From assembly GCF_014297445.1 (NCBI RefSeq), contig NZ_JACORU010000007.1, positions 124,001 through 188,000 on the forward strand: a stretch of DNA of 64,000 bases, given 5' to 3'. Numbering within the stretch: position 1 is the first letter of the stretch; each line of letters begins with the position of its first letter. The position numbers were made by a program, and so were the translations under genes. This stretch comes from Ramlibacter albus. GTDB taxonomy: Bacteria; Pseudomonadota; Gammaproteobacteria; Burkholderiales; Burkholderiaceae_C. Of this stretch, positions 53,606 to 63,444 are shown piece after piece. The notes under the pieces are model-generated. The model had not been told where the DNA came from. It saw nothing but the letters and a program-made list of their open reading frames with translations, and searched no databases.

Positions 53606-53938
53606 ATGGCCAGCGAACTGATCAAGCACATCACGGATTCGTCGTTCGAAGCCGACGTCCTGAAGTCCGGCAAGCCGGTGCTGGTGGACTACTGGGCGGA
53701 GTGGTGCGGCCCCTGCAAGATGATCGCCCCCATCCTCGACGAGGTGGCCGAGTCCCACAAGGACAAGCTGCAGGTCGCCAAGATGAACGTGGACGAGAAC
53801 CGCGAGATCCCCGCCAAGTTCGGCATCCGCGGCATCCCCACCCTCATGCTGTTCAAGGACGGCCAGCTCGCCGCCACCAAGGTGGGCGCCATGAGCAAGG
53901 CGCAGCTCACCCAGTTCCTCGAGCAGCAACTGGCGTAA
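53606..53938 (+). CDS. trxA: thioredoxin 1
   Basis: A 110-residue thioredoxin with the active site W-C34-G-P-C37 and the cis-Pro in GIPTLMLF. It reduces disulfides of ribonucleotide reductase and other proteins. The N-terminus [15 protein letters not shown] and order trxA-rho are typical of betaproteobacteria. Followed by an intrinsic terminator. Confidence 0.96.
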   Translation: MASELIKHITDSSFEADVLKSGKPVLVDYWAEWCGPCKMIAPILDEVAESHKDKLQVAKMNVDENREIPAKFGIRGIPTLMLFKDGQLAATKVGAMSKAQLTQFLEQQLA

Positions 53939-53966
53939 CTGGCGTAAAAGCCACAGAGAACGAATC

Positions 53967-53990
53967 AAGGGCCCTACGGGGCCCTTTGTT
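53967..53990 (+). terminator. intrinsic terminator after trxA
   Basis: AAGGGCCC and GGGCCCTT with a TACG loop, then TTGTTTT. Beyond it a TATACT (53996-54001) may be the -10 of rho. Confidence 0.8.
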
Positions 53991-54103
53991 TTGGCTATAC
54001 TTGCCCAACCGCGCATACCCGTCGCGGCCCTGGCAAAGCCGTTCTGGCAGCGCCTCCTCAACTCCCCCCGTACGAACAAAAACACTCCTCGCAGGAGTCC
54101 CTC

Positions 54104-55369
54104 ATGCACCTCAACGAACTCAAGGCGCTGCACGTCAGCGAAGTCCTGAAGCAAGCCGAAGAGCTCGAGATCGAGAACACCGGCCGCATGCGCAAGCAGG
54201 AGCTGATGTTCGCGATCATCAAGAAGCGCGCGCGCGCCGGCGAACAGGTCTTCGCCGACGGCGTGCTCGAAATCCTGCCGGACGGCTTCGGGTTCCTGCG
54301 CAGCCCCGACACCAGCTACACGGCCAGCACGGACGACATCTACATCTCCCCCAGCCAGGTGCGCCGCTTCAACCTGCACACCGGCGACATGATCGAAGGC
54401 GAGGTGCGCACGCCCAAGGACGGCGAGCGCTATTTCGCCCTCACCAAGCTTGACAAGGTCAACGGCCGCGCGCCGGAGGACAACAAGCACAAGATCATGT
54501 TCGAGAACCTCACGCCGCTGTTCCCGCGCGAGCAGATGCGGCTCGAACGCGACAACCTCAAGAGCGAAGAGAACATCACCGGCCGGGTCATCGACATCAT
54601 CGCGCCCATCGGCAAGGGCCAGCGCGCGCTGATCGTGGCGCCGCCCAAGAGCGGCAAGACGGTGATGATGCAGCACATGGCGCACGCCATCGCGGCCAAC
54701 TACCCGGACAGCTACATGATGGTGCTGCTGGTGGACGAGCGCCCCGAGGAAGTGACGGACATGCAGCGCTCGGTGAAGGCCGAGGTGATCGCCTCCACGT
54801 TCGACGAGCCCGCCGCCCGCCACGTGCACGTGGCCGAGATGGTGATCGAACGCGCCAAGCGCCTCGTGGAGCTGAAGAAGGACGTGGTGATCCTGCTGGA
54901 CTCCATCACGCGCCTGGCCCGTGCCTACAACAACGTCGTGCCCTCGTCGGGCAAGGTGCTCACGGGTGGTGTGGACGCGAACGCGCTGCAGCGCCCCAAG
55001 CGCTTCCTCGGCGCCGCGCGCAACGTGGAGGAAGGCGGCTCGCTCACCATCATCGCCACGGCGCTGATCGACACCGGCTCGCGCATGGACGAAGTGATCT
55101 TCGAGGAGTTCAAGGGCACGGGCAACAGCGAGCTGCACCTGGACCGCCGCCTGTACGAGAAGCGCGTGTTCCCCTCCATCCAGCTCAATCGCAGCGGCAC
55201 GCGCCGCGAGGAGCTGCTGCTCGCGCCCGAGGTGCTGCAGAAGACCCGCATCCTGCGCCAGTTCATGTACAACATGGACGAGATCGAGGCGATGGAGATG
55301 GTGCTCAAGTCGATGAAGGCGACGAAGACCAACGTCGAGTTCTTCGACATGATGCGTCGGGGCGGTTAA
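54104..55369 (+). CDS. rho: transcription termination factor Rho
   Basis: A 421-residue hexameric RNA helicase. N-terminal Rho domain and OSGF-type RNA-binding fold ([16 protein letters not shown] with the DDIYIS strand), then the ATPase with Walker [40 protein letters not shown] and the Q/R-loops. It ends the transcripts of untranslated RNA, which matters here because many convergent genes lack room for intrinsic terminators. The leader upstream (54002-54103) shows no recognised riboswitch. Confidence 0.97.
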   Translation: MHLNELKALHVSEVLKQAEELEIENTGRMRKQELMFAIIKKRARAGEQVFADGVLEILPDGFGFLRSPDTSYTASTDDIYISPSQVRRFNLHTGDMIEGEVRTPKDGERYFALTKLDKVNGRAPEDNKHKIMFENLTPLFPREQMRLERDNLKSEENITGRVIDIIAPIGKGQRALIVAPPKSGKTVMMQHMAHAIAANYPDSYMMVLLVDERPEEVTDMQRSVKAEVIASTFDEPAARHVHVAEMVIERAKRLVELKKDVVILLDSITRLARAYNNVVPSSGKVLTGGVDANALQRPKRFLGAARNVEEGGSLTIIATALIDTGSRMDEVIFEEFKGTGNSELHLDRRLYEKRVFPSIQLNRSGTRREELLLAPEVLQKTRILRQFMYNMDEIEAMEMVLKSMKATKTNVEFFDMMRRGG

Positions 55370-55380
55370 AGTCCGGGCCC

Positions 55381-56136
55381 ATGAAGGCCCTCCTCCTTGC
55401 CCTGTCGCTGGCGCTGGCGGCTTCTGCAGCCCCGGCGCGAACCCTCGACACCATCAAGTCCACGGGCAAGCTCGTGGCGGCCACGGAGGGCGCGTTCGCG
55501 CCCTTCAACTTCTACGAGAAGGACAAGCTCACCGGCTTCGAGGTGGAGCTGGCCGAGGCCGTGGTGAAGAAGATGGGCTTCGCCATCGAGTGGAAGGCGG
55601 GCAACTTCGACACGCTGCTCACCGGGCTCGCGCAGAACCGCTGGGACGTGGTCATCGCTTCGCATGCGATCACGGACGAACGCGCGAAGGCGGTCACCTT
55701 CACGGCGCCGCACTATTGCTCGGGCGGCATCGTCGTCTCCAAGAATCCTTCGATCCGCAAAGGCAACGACCTCGCGGGCCGCTCGGTCGCCGTGCAGACC
55801 GGCAGCACCTACTACGAGAACGTCACCAAGCTGGGCGTGACGCGCAACGTGCGCAGCTTTCCTTCGGACGTGGACGCGCGCGCGGCCCTGGCCACGTCGC
55901 GCGTCGACGCCTGGGTGACGGACCGCTTCACGGCGATGGAGTCGGCCAAGAAGAACCCGGAGCTGAAGTTCCAGCTCGGCGACCTGCTCTTCACGGAGCG
56001 CATCGCCGCCGCCACCGAAAAGGGCAACACGGCCCTGGCCGATGCGTGGAACAAGGCCCTCGCCGCGGTGATGGCCGACGGCACCTACGCGGCCCTCGCG
56101 AAGAAGTATTTCGGCGAGGACGTGCGCTGCAAGTAG
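55381..56136 (+). CDS. polar amino-acid ABC transporter substrate-binding protein
   Basis: A 251-residue periplasmic protein with signal peptide (MKALLLALSLALAASAAPAR) and the SBP family 3 pattern: TEGAFAPFNFYEKDKLTGFEVELAEAVV, and GRSVAVQTGSTYYENV. It should bind an amino acid or opine. It begins 11 bp after rho and is followed at 10 bp by a permease gene; no ATPase is present nearby. Confidence 0.9.
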   Translation: MKALLLALSLALAASAAPARTLDTIKSTGKLVAATEGAFAPFNFYEKDKLTGFEVELAEAVVKKMGFAIEWKAGNFDTLLTGLAQNRWDVVIASHAITDERAKAVTFTAPHYCSGGIVVSKNPSIRKGNDLAGRSVAVQTGSTYYENVTKLGVTRNVRSFPSDVDARAALATSRVDAWVTDRFTAMESAKKNPELKFQLGDLLFTERIAAATEKGNTALADAWNKALAAVMADGTYAALAKKYFGEDVRCK

Positions 56137-56146
56137 GGGCGCGGCC

Positions 56147-56923
56147 GTGCTGCTGAGCCTGTGGCCCGCGAGCTGGCCGCGCAAGGCGCGCAGCAATGCC
56201 ACGCTCGTCGCCGCGGCCGTGGCCCTGGTCGCTGCACTTTGGGCGCTGGGTGCCCTGCTCTCGCTCTTTCCCGGGTCGATCGGCTCGAACGCGGCGCAGT
56301 TCGCGCAAGGTGCGCGCATGACGCTGTGGCTCACGGTGGTGTCCGGCGCCATCGGCCTGTTGTTGGGGCTCGTCGCGGCGCTCGCCCGCAGCTCGCGCAA
56401 GCCGCTACCCAGCCACCTGGCCGCCGTGTACATCTGGCTCATCCGCGGCACGCCGCTGCTGGTGCAGATCCTGTTCGTCTACTTCGCGCTGCCGGTGCTC
56501 GTGCCCGGGCTCGAACTGCCGGAGTTCGCCGCAGCCGTCGTCGCGCTCGCCCTCAACGTTGGCGCGTACAACGCCGAAGCCATCCGGGGCGCTTTGCTGG
56601 CCGTGCCGCAAGGCCAGCGGGACGCAGCCGTGGCGCTGGGGATGCGCCCGGTGCAGGTGCTGGCGGGCGTCGTCCTGCCGCAGGCCCTGCGGGTGGCCCT
56701 GCCGGCCCTGGCCTCCAACGTCGTCGCCCTGCTGAAGGACTCGTCCCTGGCCTTCGCCATCGGCGTCGTGGAGCTCACCAACGTGGGCAACCGCATCCAG
56801 GCCGTCACCTTCCAGCCGGTGCCCACCCTGGCCACCGTGGCCTGCATCTACCTGCTCCTGACCACCCTCCTCACCCAGTTCTCCGGGGCCCTGGAGCACC
56901 GCCTGGAGCGGGACCGGCTATAA
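56147..56923 (+). CDS. amino-acid ABC transporter permease
   Basis: A 258-residue inner-membrane permease with GTG start 56147. It has the HisM/GlnP-type loop EAIRGALLAVPQGQRDAAVALGM and several hydrophobic segments, one ARMTLWLTVVSGAIGLLLGL. It partners the binding protein upstream; the ATPase must be encoded elsewhere. Its TAA stop lies inside the TATAAT of the next gene's promoter. Confidence 0.9.
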   Translation: MLLSLWPASWPRKARSNATLVAAAVALVAALWALGALLSLFPGSIGSNAAQFAQGARMTLWLTVVSGAIGLLLGLVAALARSSRKPLPSHLAAVYIWLIRGTPLLVQILFVYFALPVLVPGLELPEFAAAVVALALNVGAYNAEAIRGALLAVPQGQRDAAVALGMRPVQVLAGVVLPQALRVALPALASNVVALLKDSSLAFAIGVVELTNVGNRIQAVTFQPVPTLATVACIYLLLTTLLTQFSGALEHRLERDRL

Positions 56924-56924
56924 T
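56919..56924 (+). promoter_or_regulatory. rpmE2 -10 element overlapping permease stop codon
   Basis: TATAAT at 56919-56924 includes the permease TAA (56921-56923). It is placed about 70 bp before the rpmE2 ATG. No good -35 is visible at the expected spacing. Confidence 0.5.
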
Positions 56925-56992
56925 CGTGGGCTTTTCAGCGGAAAGTACTCCAGGCGGTCTGGGGCGGCTCCCGCAGCGACCCAGAGGTATCC

Positions 56993-57244
56993 ATGAAAGA
57001 AGGCATCCACCCCAACTACCGCGAAGTGCTCTTCGTGGACCTGTCCAACGGCTTCAAGTTCGTCACGCGCTCCTGCGTGGCCACCCGCGAGACCGGCAAG
57101 ACCGACGACGGCCGCGAGCTGCCGCTGTACAAGCTGGACACCTCCAGCGAGTCGCACCCCTTCTACACCGGCACGCAGAAGTCCGTGAACGACATGGGCG
57201 GCCGCGTCGAGAAGTTCCGCAACAAGTTCGGCAAGAAGAAGTAA
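56993..57244 (+). CDS. rpmE2: ribosomal protein bL31, type B
   Basis: An 83-residue bL31. [37 protein letters not shown] and [14 protein letters not shown] are the type B signature. Only one Cys is present, so this is the zinc-free C- form, often expressed under zinc limitation where a C+ form also exists. It is followed by an intrinsic terminator. Confidence 0.95.
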   Translation: MKEGIHPNYREVLFVDLSNGFKFVTRSCVATRETGKTDDGRELPLYKLDTSSESHPFYTGTQKSVNDMGGRVEKFRNKFGKKK

Positions 57245-57269
57245 ACCGCTTCTTTCGCAGCGAACAGAC

Positions 57270-57296
57270 AAAGGGCAGCTTTCGGGCTGCCCTTTT
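57270..57296 (+). terminator. intrinsic terminator after rpmE2
   Basis: AAGGGCAGC and GCTGCCCTT with loop TTTCGG-like bases, then TTT. The next gene begins within about 20 bp. Confidence 0.88.
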
Positions 57297-57317
57297 GCAT
57301 TGCGTAGACTCCAGCGC

Positions 57318-59000
57318 GTGAACCAGCCCACCCCCGCCATCGTTGCCCAGGACGCCGTGCGCCGCCTGCCGCGCTGGGCGCTGCTGGTGTTCTGCGCGGC
57401 GTACGTCGTGGCGGGCTTCGTGGGCCGCGAGCCGTGGAAGAGCGCGGACATGACCACGCTGGGCTACATCTTCGAGCTGGCGCAGGGCAACAGCTCGTGG
57501 CTGTCGCCCACGCTGGCCGGCGTGCCGCCCGAGTTCGATGCGCTGCTGCCCTATTGGCTGGGCGCGTGGGCGATGCAGTTGGGGGGCGGCTGGTTGCCAC
57601 TGGACTTCGCGGCACGCATCCCGTTCGCGCTGCTGCTCGTGCTGACCCTCGTGGCCACCTGGTACGGCGTCTATTCGCTCGCACGCAGCCCCGGTGCGCA
57701 GCCGGTGCCTTTTGCCTTCGGCGGCGAGGCGCTACCCACCGACTACGCGCGCGCAATGGCCGACGGCGGCCTGCTTGCCCTCGTGGCCTGCCTCGGCCTC
57801 GCGCAGCTGTCGCACGAGACGACGCCCTCGCTCGCGCAACTGGCGTTCACCGCCCTCACCTTCTATGGGCTCGCCGCGATGCCGTACCGCCGCGCGCTGG
57901 CGGGCGGCGCCACGCTCGCGGGCCTTGCCGGCCTGGCGCTGAGTGGCGCGCCAACTCTTGCGATGCTCTTCGCAGCCGGCGGCGCCGTGGTCACGCTGCT
58001 GGACCCGCCGGCCGACGCGGAGGGCCAGACCCACCCGATGCGCTGGGCCGCCTTCATCGTGGTGGCGGCGCTGGCCGTGGCGTTGCTGGCATGGGTGCTC
58101 GACGCCTGGCGCTGGCGCATCGGCATCGTCGCCGACGGCTGGCAACCACGCGCGCAACTGCGCCTCATCGCGTGGTTCACCTGGCCCGCGTGGCCGCTGG
58201 CGCTGTGGACGCTCTGGCGCTGGCGCATGCGGCTCGTGAGCCGCCACGTCGCGCTGCCGTTGTGGTTCGCCGTCGTCGCGCTCGCGAGCGCGTCCACCAC
58301 CTCGGTCTCCGACCGCTCGCTGCTGCTGGGCCTGCCCGCCTTCGCCACGCTCGCCGCCTTCGCCCTGCCGACGTTCAAGCGCGCCGTCTCCGCGCTCATC
58401 GACTGGTTCACCCTGCTCTTCTTCAGCGGCTGCGCGCTCGTGATCTGGGTGGTGTGGATCTCGATGATGACCGGTGTGCCGCCCAAGCCCGCGGCGAACG
58501 TCGCGAGGCTCGCACCCGGATTCACGCCGACGTTCCAGCTCGTGGCGTTCATCGCGGCCCTGGTGGGCACGATCGCATGGGCCTGGCTGGTGCAGTGGCG
58601 CGCCGGGCGCCACCGCGCGGCGATCTGGAAGAGCCTGGTGCTGCCCGCGGGCGGCATGGCGCTGTGCTGGCTGCTGGTGATGACCCTGTGGCTGCCCGCG
58701 CTGGACTATGCGCGCAGCTACGTGCCCATCGTTCGCACCGTGCAGGACCACATGAAGGACGGCGGCTGCGTGGAGGTGTTCGGCCTCAACCGCGGCCAGC
58801 TCGCGGCGCTGCGCTACCACGGCCGCATGGAGCTGCGCAACGCGGGCCGCACGCCGCAGTGCCCGTGGCTCGTGGTGTCGCAGGACTACACCGCGTTGGT
58901 GCCCTTGAACCTGGGGCCCGGCTGGGAGACGCTCGCCACGGTGCGCCGGCCAACCGACAACAACGACAACCTGCACCTGTTCCGGCGCAAGGGCAGCTAG
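57318..59000 (+). CDS. polytopic membrane glycosyltransferase-like protein (GT39/ArnT-like)
   Basis: About 560 residues from GTG 57318; a TTG at 57300 would fall in the terminator's tail. It has ten or more hydrophobic segments and an early loop GREPWKSADMTTLGYIFELAQG, the position and style of the acidic loop in GT39/ArnT-type enzymes, and a C-terminal soluble domain of about 100 residues (VFGLNRGQLAALRYHGRMELR). It may transfer a sugar from a lipid carrier to an envelope acceptor. Assignment by pattern only. It abuts the MATE gene (TAGATG). Confidence 0.65.
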   Translation: MNQPTPAIVAQDAVRRLPRWALLVFCAAYVVAGFVGREPWKSADMTTLGYIFELAQGNSSWLSPTLAGVPPEFDALLPYWLGAWAMQLGGGWLPLDFAARIPFALLLVLTLVATWYGVYSLARSPGAQPVPFAFGGEALPTDYARAMADGGLLALVACLGLAQLSHETTPSLAQLAFTALTFYGLAAMPYRRALAGGATLAGLAGLALSGAPTLAMLFAAGGAVVTLLDPPADAEGQTHPMRWAAFIVVAALAVALLAWVLDAWRWRIGIVADGWQPRAQLRLIAWFTWPAWPLALWTLWRWRMRLVSRHVALPLWFAVVALASASTTSVSDRSLLLGLPAFATLAAFALPTFKRAVSALIDWFTLLFFSGCALVIWVVWISMMTGVPPKPAANVARLAPGFTPTFQLVAFIAALVGTIAWAWLVQWRAGRHRAAIWKSLVLPAGGMALCWLLVMTLWLPALDYARSYVPIVRTVQDHMKDGGCVEVFGLNRGQLAALRYHGRMELRNAGRTPQCPWLVVSQDYTALVPLNLGPGWETLATVRRPTDNNDNLHLFRRKGS

Positions 59001-60344
59001 ATGTCCGAACTCAGGACCATCGCCCGCCATGCGGGTACGGTGCTCGTCGGCCAGCTGGCCGTCATGGCCTACGGCATCGCGGACACCATCGTCGCGGGCC
59101 GCTACTCCCAACAGGCACTCGCGGCCTTGTCGGTGGGCTCGGCGGTCTACATCACCGTGTTCGTCGCCTTCATCGGCGTGCTGCAGGCGCTGCTGCCCGC
59201 GTGGGCGGAGCTGCATGGCGCATCGGCCGGCGCCGCGCTCGGGCGCTCGGTGCGGCAGTCCCTCTACCTCGTGGGCGCGGGCTCGGCGGTGGGCGTCGTG
59301 TGCCTGCTGTTCCCCGGCCCGCTGCTCACGTGGACCGAAGTGCCCGAGCAGCTGCAGGGCGACGTGCGCGCCTACCTGTCGATGCTCACGCTGGCGCTGC
59401 CGGCGGCGCTGGCCTTCCGCGCGTTCAGCACGCTGAACCAGAGCCTGGGCCGCCCGAAACTCATCACCTGGCTGCAGCTGATGTCGCTGGCGCTGAAGGT
59501 GCCGCTGTCGATCTGGTTCGCCTTCGGCGGCCTCGGCGTGCCCGCGATGGGCGTGCAGGGCTGCGCGCTGGCGAGCGTGCTGGTGTTCTGGGTGCTGGTG
59601 GGCATGGCGATCTGGCTGCTGCGCACGCAGGACCTGTACACGCCCTACGCGATCTGGAAGCGCATCGAGCCGCCGCACGGGCCCACGCTGGCCGACTTCG
59701 CGCGGCTGGGCATCCCGTCCGGCCTGTCGGTGCTGGTGGAGGTGACCTCGTTCACGCTCATGGCGCTCTTCATCGCGCGCCAGGGCACCACCGCCGCCGC
59801 GGCGCACCAGGTCACGTCCAACGTCGCAGCGGTGATGTTCATGATGCCGCTGTCGCTGGCCATCGCCACCAGCGCGCGCGTGAGCTACTGGCTCGGTGCG
59901 GGTGACCCGAAACTGGCGCGCCACGCGATCCGCACCGGCCTGAAGGCCGGCGCGGTGATGATGGTCACCTACTCGACGCTGCTCTTCCTCGCGCGCGAGC
60001 GCATCGCGCACATCTACAGCACCGACCCCGAGGTGGTGGCCGTGGCCATCGGGCTGCTCGGCTGGCTCGCGCTCTTCCACCTGGGCGATGCGACGCAGGG
60101 GCTCATCGTGTTCATCCTGCGCTCCTACCGCGTGACGCTCGCGCCGCTCGTGGCCTACAGCGTGCTGCTGTGGGGCGTGGGACTGGGCGGCGGCTTCCTG
60201 CTCGCGTACCGGGGCATCGGGCCCTGGCCGGCGATGCAGTCGCCCGCGGCCTTCTGGATCGCGGCGACGGTGTCGCTCGCGCTGCTCGCGCTGATCCTGC
60301 CGCCGATCCTGTGGCGGGCGGTGCGGCGGTACCGGCCGGCTTGA
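59001..60344 (+). CDS. MATE family efflux transporter
   Basis: A 447-residue protein with twelve hydrophobic segments and the MATE halves (about 1-220 and 230-447): GQLAVMAYGIADTIVAGRYS near the start and a second-half ARQGTTAAAAHQVTSNVAAVMFMMP. It should export cationic compounds in exchange for Na+ or H+. The start codon follows the stop of the GT39-like gene directly, so the two are probably cotranscribed. Confidence 0.9.
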   Translation: MSELRTIARHAGTVLVGQLAVMAYGIADTIVAGRYSQQALAALSVGSAVYITVFVAFIGVLQALLPAWAELHGASAGAALGRSVRQSLYLVGAGSAVGVVCLLFPGPLLTWTEVPEQLQGDVRAYLSMLTLALPAALAFRAFSTLNQSLGRPKLITWLQLMSLALKVPLSIWFAFGGLGVPAMGVQGCALASVLVFWVLVGMAIWLLRTQDLYTPYAIWKRIEPPHGPTLADFARLGIPSGLSVLVEVTSFTLMALFIARQGTTAAAAHQVTSNVAAVMFMMPLSLAIATSARVSYWLGAGDPKLARHAIRTGLKAGAVMMVTYSTLLFLARERIAHIYSTDPEVVAVAIGLLGWLALFHLGDATQGLIVFILRSYRVTLAPLVAYSVLLWGVGLGGGFLLAYRGIGPWPAMQSPAAFWIAATVSLALLALILPPILWRAVRRYRPA

Positions 60345-60414
60345 GCGCCGCGCGTCGCCGCCCTTGATGGCTGTCAAGGTGCGCTGAGGCGTCCGGGCGC
60401 CCAATGGAAGGGCC

Positions 60415-61914
60415 ATGTTCGAATCCGCCGAGATCGGCCACCAGGTCGCGAAGAAGGAGTACAAGGCGCGCGAGCCGAAGCTGCGTTCCGACCTCCTCGA
60501 CGCGCAATACGCGCTGCTCGCCAAGGCGAAGCGGCCGGTCGTCGTGCTCGTCAACGGCGTGGACGGCGCCGGCAAGGGCGAGACTGTGAACCTCTTCAAC
60601 GAGTGGATGGACCCGCGCCACGTGCGCACCGAGGCGTTCGGGCCGATGAACGACATCGAGCGCGAACGGCCCGAGATGTGGCGCTTCTGGCAGGTGCTGC
60701 CCCCGAAGGGGCGCGTGGGCATCCTGTTCGGCTCCTGGTACACCGACCCCATCCTGTCGCACGTGATGGGCCACGAGAAGAAGGCCCGCTTCGCGCAGCG
60801 GCTGGAGGGCATCCGCCACTTCGAGCGCATGCTGGTGGCCGAAGGCGCGGTGCTCGTCAAGCTGTGGTTCCACCTCTCCAAGGCCGCTGCGAAGGAGCGC
60901 TTCCGCGCGCTCGAGCGCGACCTGAAGAACGCCTGGCGCGTCACGAAGGACGACTGGGAGCGCTTCCAGCACTACGACGAGTTCGTGGCGGTGTCCGAGG
61001 AAGCGCTGCGCAAGACGAGCACGGGCGACGCGCCGTGGGTGGTCGTGGAGGGCTCGGACCCGGCCTACCGCTCGCTCACGGCCGGCCAGCACCTGCTGGA
61101 GGCGCTGCGCTCGGCGGCCGGCGACACGCCGCCGCCGTCCACGGGCGTGGCGGTCGCGGCGGACGCCGTCGACGGCCGCACGCTGCTCGGCGCGTTCGAC
61201 TACACGCGCGCCCTCTCTCGCAAGAAATACGAGGAGCAGCTGGAGACGCAGCAGGCCCGGCTGGCGAAACTCAGCCGCGACCCGCGCTTCGCCGCACGCT
61301 CGGTCGTGCTCGTGTTCGAAGGCATGGACGCGGCCGGCAAGGGCAGCACCATCCGCCGCCTCACGCAGGCGCTGGACGCGCGCCACTACCGCGTCGTGCC
61401 CATCGCCGCGCCCACCGACGAGGAGCGCGCGCAGCCCTATTTGTGGCGCTTCTGGCGGCACGTGCCGCGGCACGGCCACGTCACGGTGTTCGACCGCTCG
61501 TGGTATGGCCGCGTGCTGGTGGAGCGCGTCGAGAAGTTCTGCCCCGACGGCGACTGGATGCGCGCCTACGACGAGATCAACGGCTTCGAGGACCAGCTGG
61601 TGCAGGCCGGCGCCGTCGTCGTGAAGTTCTGGATGGCGATCACGCCCGCCGAGCAGCTGCGCCGCTTCGACGAGCGCAAGGCCACGCCGCACAAGCAGTT
61701 CAAGATCACCGACGAGGACTGGCGCAACCGCAAGAAGTGGCCGCTGTACGAGCGCGCGGTGGGCGACATGGTGGACCGCACCTCGACCGAGGTCGCCCCG
61801 TGGCACGTGGTGGCGTCCGACGACAAGCTGTTCGCGCGCATCGAGGTGCTGCGTACGCTGTGCGACCGCATCGAGGAGGCGCTGCGCCGGCAAGCGCACC
61901 CGGGCCGCAGGTGA
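60415..61914 (+). CDS. polyphosphate:AMP phosphotransferase, two-domain PPK2 family
   Basis: A 499-residue protein with two tandem PPK2 domains: N-terminal Walker A GVDGAGKGE (about 45-53) and C-terminal GMDAAGKGS (about 303-311), each followed by an SWY loop (FGSWYTD; FDRSWYGR). This fused form is the class II PPK2/PAP layout, which makes ADP from AMP and polyphosphate. The ATG 60415 is about 70 bp after the MATE stop. It is close to the ppk1 end, so AMP, ADP and polyphosphate interconversion is likely clustered here. Confidence 0.9.
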   Translation: MFESAEIGHQVAKKEYKAREPKLRSDLLDAQYALLAKAKRPVVVLVNGVDGAGKGETVNLFNEWMDPRHVRTEAFGPMNDIERERPEMWRFWQVLPPKGRVGILFGSWYTDPILSHVMGHEKKARFAQRLEGIRHFERMLVAEGAVLVKLWFHLSKAAAKERFRALERDLKNAWRVTKDDWERFQHYDEFVAVSEEALRKTSTGDAPWVVVEGSDPAYRSLTAGQHLLEALRSAAGDTPPPSTGVAVAADAVDGRTLLGAFDYTRALSRKKYEEQLETQQARLAKLSRDPRFAARSVVLVFEGMDAAGKGSTIRRLTQALDARHYRVVPIAAPTDEERAQPYLWRFWRHVPRHGHVTVFDRSWYGRVLVERVEKFCPDGDWMRAYDEINGFEDQLVQAGAVVVKFWMAITPAEQLRRFDERKATPHKQFKITDEDWRNRKKWPLYERAVGDMVDRTSTEVAPWHVVASDDKLFARIEVLRTLCDRIEEALRRQAHPGRR

Positions 61915-61941
61915 CGCTGCCGGGATCGCCATGAGGCTGCC

Positions 61942-63444
61942 ATGAACCTGCTGGACGCCGCGTCGGGCGGCCGGCGCGAGATGCTGGCGCTGCTCGCGGG
62001 GCTCGTGGTCGTGGCCGTCGTGTTCCGCCTTCTGCGGCCGGCGGAGCGGCGATCCCTGCGCGTGGTGTGGATCGAAATCGCGCTGGCCGCCGCTGCGCAC
62101 GTCGCGGCCGGCATCGCCGATGCGAGCGACGCGTTCCGGCAGGCGATGGCCGGCGCCGCCCTCATGCTCGCGGGCCTCGCGGCGATCCAGCTCGCGGCCT
62201 TGTGCTTCTTCCGCGGCCTGCTGCCCCTGGTGCGCCTGAACGCGCCGCGCATCGCGCAGGACCTCTCCGTCATCGGGTTGTCCATCGCGTGGTGCCTCGT
62301 GTGGCTGCGCCTCGCTGGCGTGGACCCCTCGCAGGTGCTCACCACCTCCGCGCTGATCACGGCCGTGGTGGCCTTCTCGATGCAGGACACGCTGGGCAAC
62401 GTGCTCGGCGGGGTGGCGCTGCAGCTGGACAACTCGCTGCGCGTGGGCGACTGGGTGCGGGTGGACGACGTGAGCGGGCGCGTGGCCGACGTGCGCTGGC
62501 GCTACACCGCCATCGAGACGCGCGGCCGCGAGCTGGTGGTGGTGCCCAACAGCTGGCTGATGAAGAACCGCTTCACCGTCATCCGCAAGCCGGCCGAGGG
62601 CCCGCTCGCGTGGCGCCGCGCGCTCAACTTCAACGTGGACCACGAGGCCGCGCCGCACGCGGTGCGGGCCGCGCTGGAACACGCGGTGGTCGACGCCGAG
62701 ATCGACCACGTGCTGCGCGAGCCGCCGCCCAGCGCCATCCTGGCCGACGTGCTGCCCGGTTACCACCGCTACACGCTGCGCTACTGGCTGGCCGACCCGC
62801 AGTTCGACGACCCGACCGATTCCGCCGTGCGCATGCACGCGCTGGCGGCGCTGGCGCGCGCGGGCATCCGCCCGGGCATGCCGGTCGAGGAGCGGCTCAC
62901 CGTCAAGGAGAACGAGACCTTTCACGCGGCCGCGGAGAAGCGCGAGCTGGCGCGGCGGCTGCATGCGATCCGCAACACCGAGCTGTTCGCGGGCCTCGGC
63001 GAGGCGGAGCAGGCGCAGCTGGCGGAGCACCTCGTGCATGCGCCCTTCGCGCCCGGCGACGTCATGACGCGCCAGGGCGCCGTCGCGCACTGGCTGTACC
63101 TCATCACCGCCGGCGAGGCACGCGTCGTGGTGGAGTCGGCGCAGGGCCCGGTGGCGGTGGGCAACCTGCGCGGCGGCGACGTCTTCGGCGAGCTGGGCAT
63201 GCTCACCGGCGAGCCGCGGCGCGCCACGGTGATCGCGCAGACGGCGGTGGAGTGCTACCGGCTGGACAAGGAAGGCTTCGCGCAGTTGCTGCAGGCGAGG
63301 CCGGAGGTGGCGACGGTCGTTGCGGCGATTGCCGAGAAGCGCCTTGCGCAGACCGGCAACCGCGTCGCCGCGGCCGACGCGGCCGCGCAGCACGAGGACC
63401 TGCTCACGCGCATCCTGAGCTTCTTCTCGCTCACGCCGGCCTGA
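61942..63444 (+). CDS. MscS-type mechanosensitive channel with cyclic-nucleotide-binding domain
   Basis: A 500-residue inner-membrane protein. About four to five N-terminal hydrophobic segments lead to the MscS pore and beta domain (FSMQDTLGNVLGGVALQLDNSLRVGDWVRVDDVSGRV; then PNSWLMKNRF). A C-terminal cyclic-nucleotide-binding domain (about 355-480) has GDVMTRQGAVAHWLYLITAGEARVVVE and GGDVFGELGMLTGEPRRATV. It resembles bCNG channels, which may open with tension or ligand. The end overlaps ppk1 by 14 bp on the other strand. Confidence 0.85.
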   Translation: MNLLDAASGGRREMLALLAGLVVVAVVFRLLRPAERRSLRVVWIEIALAAAAHVAAGIADASDAFRQAMAGAALMLAGLAAIQLAALCFFRGLLPLVRLNAPRIAQDLSVIGLSIAWCLVWLRLAGVDPSQVLTTSALITAVVAFSMQDTLGNVLGGVALQLDNSLRVGDWVRVDDVSGRVADVRWRYTAIETRGRELVVVPNSWLMKNRFTVIRKPAEGPLAWRRALNFNVDHEAAPHAVRAALEHAVVDAEIDHVLREPPPSAILADVLPGYHRYTLRYWLADPQFDDPTDSAVRMHALAALARAGIRPGMPVEERLTVKENETFHAAAEKRELARRLHAIRNTELFAGLGEAEQAQLAEHLVHAPFAPGDVMTRQGAVAHWLYLITAGEARVVVESAQGPVAVGNLRGGDVFGELGMLTGEPRRATVIAQTAVECYRLDKEGFAQLLQARPEVATVVAAIAEKRLAQTGNRVAAADAAAQHEDLLTRILSFFSLTPA

